From: Pseudomonadaceae bacterium UBA836
Lineage (GTDB): Bacteria; Pseudomonadota; Gammaproteobacteria; Pseudomonadales; Pseudomonadaceae
DNA: 6,061 bases
Assembly: GCA_002296055.1 (NCBI GenBank)
Contig: DBHE01000031.1
Coordinates: forward strand, 2,049 to 8,109
Direction of reading: 5' to 3'
Below the pieces are notes generated by a model that did no database searches, was not told where the DNA came from, and saw only the letters and a list, made by a program, of their open reading frames with translations. A program made the translations under genes and the position numbers. Below are positions 4,597-6,061 of the stretch, one piece after another; the first letter of the stretch is position 1; the number at the start of each line of letters is the position of its first letter.

Positions 4597-6061
4597 GCGC
4601 GCGCCTCCTGCGCCGGGTACACCCGCGCCTTGAACGGCGCCAGACCGATACGCTCGACGGTATCGACAAAGCGCTCCGCTCCCTGTCGCTGCTCGCGGTA
4701 GACCTCGGCCAGCGTGGCGATCACCTCCGGCACATCTTCGGCGCTGAAGGCCGGGCCAATCACCTTACCCAGCGCACTCTGCTTGCCCTGCGCCCCGCCG
4801 ATGGTGAGCTGATACCACTCGCTGCCGTTCTTATCGACCCCAAGAATGCCGATGTTTCCGATGTGATGGTGGCCGCAGGCGTTCATGCAGCCGGAGATGT
4901 TCAGGCTGATCTCGCCCAAATCCTGCAGCAGTTCCGGGTCGGCAAAACGCTGCTGAATGGCCTGCGCCACCGGTATCGACTTGGCATTGGCGAGCGAACA
5001 GTAGTCACCGCCGGGGCAGGCAATCACGTCGGTCAACAGCCCGATATTGGCCGTCGCCAGGCCGTACTCGCGGGCCTGCTGCCAGAGCGCGTACAGATCA
5101 GCCTTGGCGACATCCGGCAGGACCAGATTCTGCTCATGGGCGACCCGAATCTCGCCGAAGCCGAACTGCTCGGCCATCTGCGCAATCTGCTCCATCTGCG
5201 CGGCGGTCACATCACCGGGCGGCATGTCGGCACCCGGTTTGGTCGACAGCGTGACCGACACATAGCCCGGCTGCTTGTGCGCGTGGGTGTTGCGCTGCAC
5301 CCAGCGGGCAAACTCGGCGTCGCGCGCCAGCGCACTGCCGAATGCCAGATCGACCGCCGGTTGTAGCGGATACTCCGGCGGCTGAAAGCTCGCCGCAACG
5401 CGCTCGTACTCCTCGCGGGTCAGCTCGGCGGGGCCGTCCTTGATGTGCTCCCATTCGGCCTCAACCTCACGGGCAAAGGCCTCAATCCCCAGCGCCTTGA
5501 CCAGAATCTTGATGCGCGCCTTGTACTTGTTGTCCCGCCGCCCGTGGCGGTTGTACACCCGCAGCACCGCTTCCACGTAGGACAGCAAATGCTGCCAGGG
5601 CAGCGCTTTGCGGATCGGCTGCGACAGAATCGGCGTGCGCCCCAGGCCGCCACCGACCATGACGTCGAACAGCATTTCCCCCGCCGCATCCCGGTACAGG
5701 TACAGCCCGATGTCATGCATCATCACCGCCGCGCGGTCTTCGCTGGCCGAGCACAGGGCGATCTTGAACTTGCGCGGCAGGTAGAGAAACTCGGGATTGA
5801 CCGTCGACCACTGGCGCAGAATCTCGGCCAACGGCCGCGGGTCGAGCAGCTCATCGGCAGCCACGCCAGCAAAAGCGTCAGTGCTGATATTGCGCACGCA
5901 GTTGCCGGAGGTCTGAATCGCATGCATGTCGACCGCCGCCAACCGGGCCAGAATGTCGCCCACCTGCTCCAGCTCGATCCAGTTGAACTGAATGTTCTGG
6001 CGCGTGGTGAAGTGGCCGTAGCCACGGTCAAAATCCCGGGCGACACTCGCCAGCGCGCGCA
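4593..6061 (-). CDS. cysI: Assimilatory sulfite reductase hemoprotein CysI, 3' part
   Basis: A siroheme/[4Fe-4S] reductase that takes sulfite to sulfide with six electrons in cysteine biosynthesis, cytoplasmic. The frame stays open to the window edge, giving 488 complete codons plus stop; the GTG at 5963 is an internal valine, not a start, because family sequence (RGYGHFTTRQNIQFNW) continues upstream of it. The cluster ligands are C-x5-C (CPGGDYC, codons at 4998-5018) and C-x3-C (CMNAC, codons at 4875-4889). Substrate/siroheme-binding basic residues typical of the family are visible: Arg of TTRQ (6000-6002), Arg in NCVRNIST, and both lysines of LPRKFKIA (5763-5765 and 5769-5771). The GCMNACGHHHIGNIG form is the Pseudomonas-type enzyme, lacking a linked cysJ flavoprotein in view, so the electron donor is unclear. 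A nitrite reductase is the alternative, less likely beside DUF934. It is the first visible gene of a coupled operon with DUF934, lrgA and lrgB; the promoter lies outside the window. Confidence 0.93.
   Translation of the reverse strand, partial: RALASVARDFDRGYGHFTTRQNIQFNWIELEQVGDILARLAAVDMHAIQTSGNCVRNISTDAFAGVAADELLDPRPLAEILRQWSTVNPEFLYLPRKFKIALCSASEDRAAVMMHDIGLYLYRDAAGEMLFDVMVGGGLGRTPILSQPIRKALPWQHLLSYVEAVLRVYNRHGRRDNKYKARIKILVKALGIEAFAREVEAEWEHIKDGPAELTREEYERVAASFQPPEYPLQPAVDLAFGSALARDAEFARWVQRNTHAHKQPGYVSVTLSTKPGADMPPGDVTAAQMEQIAQMAEQFGFGEIRVAHEQNLVLPDVAKADLYALWQQAREYGLATANIGLLTDVIACPGGDYCSLANAKSIPVAQAIQQRFADPELLQDLGEISLNISGCMNACGHHHIGNIGILGVDKNGSEWYQLTIGGAQGKQSALGKVIGPAFSAEDVPEVIATLAEVYREQRQGAERFVDTVERIGLAPFKARVYPAQEARA
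4604..4609 (-). promoter_or_regulatory. Strong Shine-Dalgarno for the DUF934 gene inside the cysI 3' end
   Basis: Minus-strand AGGAGG, 7 nt before the ATG at 4596, embedded in the cysI C-terminal codons. It fixes the DUF934 start and suggests efficient reinitiation in addition to the ATGA coupling. Confidence 0.8.

Noticed and set aside
4597..4604. Alternating GCGCGCGC as a repeat or Z-DNA-like element
   Set aside because: It is only 8 nt, encodes the CysI C-terminus (alanine/arginine codons) and is the spacer of the DUF934 ribosome site.
3163..4701. A 512-codon open frame on the plus strand antisense to lrgB, lrgA, DUF934 and the cysI end
   Set aside because: Its product is rich in Q, H, R, P and A with no recognisable domain, it crosses four well-supported genes on the other strand, and long antisense frames are expected in GC-rich DNA.
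4593..5963. GTG at 5963 as the cysI start
   Set aside because: Conserved CysI sequence continues in frame upstream to the window edge, so the GTG is an internal valine.

Overview
The window is GC-rich, densely coding chromosomal DNA, with coding strands dominated by G/C-ending codons. Two gene families point to a gammaproteobacterium, most likely Pseudomonadaceae (Pseudomonas or a close relative such as Halopseudomonas/Stutzerimonas): a TrhP/YegQ protein very like the E. coli one, and the Pseudomonas-style sulfite reductase CysI followed by a DUF934 gene. The genus is inferred from gene families, not from a marker gene. I see no tRNA, rRNA, insertion sequence, CRISPR array or phage gene.

Layout. 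(1) 1-976, plus strand: the 3' part of trhP, a U32-family tRNA U34 hydroxylase, cut by the left edge. (2) 973-1611, minus strand: an isochorismatase-family cysteine hydrolase of unknown substrate, convergent with trhP and sharing the four bases TTAA for both stop codons. (3) About 1612-1835: a divergent intergenic region with a 12-bp palindrome, a 19-bp-spaced GGTCC repeat and weak promoter-like elements. (4) 1836-3008, plus strand: a FAD-dependent ubiquinone-type hydroxylase, best read as UbiM. (5) 3025-6061, minus strand: a tightly packed operon read right to left, cysI (cut by the right edge), a DUF934 gene, lrgA-like, lrgB-like. All three junctions overlap (4, 7 and 8-11 nt).

How the genes fit together. 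CysI reduces sulfite to sulfide for cysteine synthesis. DUF934 proteins are recurrent neighbours of sulfate-assimilation genes but have no assigned reaction that I know of. The LrgA/LrgB pair is a two-part membrane system whose relatives act in cell-death/lysis control or in transport of small organic acids; its translational coupling behind the sulfite reductase is the most thought-provoking arrangement here. UbiM-type hydroxylases act on the ubiquinone ring with O2. TrhP makes the first step of cmo5U-type wobble uridine modification from prephenate. The left-hand genes do not obviously form one pathway.

I did not find a convincing new system. The items most worth a second look are the cysI-DUF934-lrgAB coupling, the stand-alone UbiM-like hydroxylase, and the palindrome/repeat array upstream of the isochorismatase gene. 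Several long open frames antisense to real genes were judged to be shadows.
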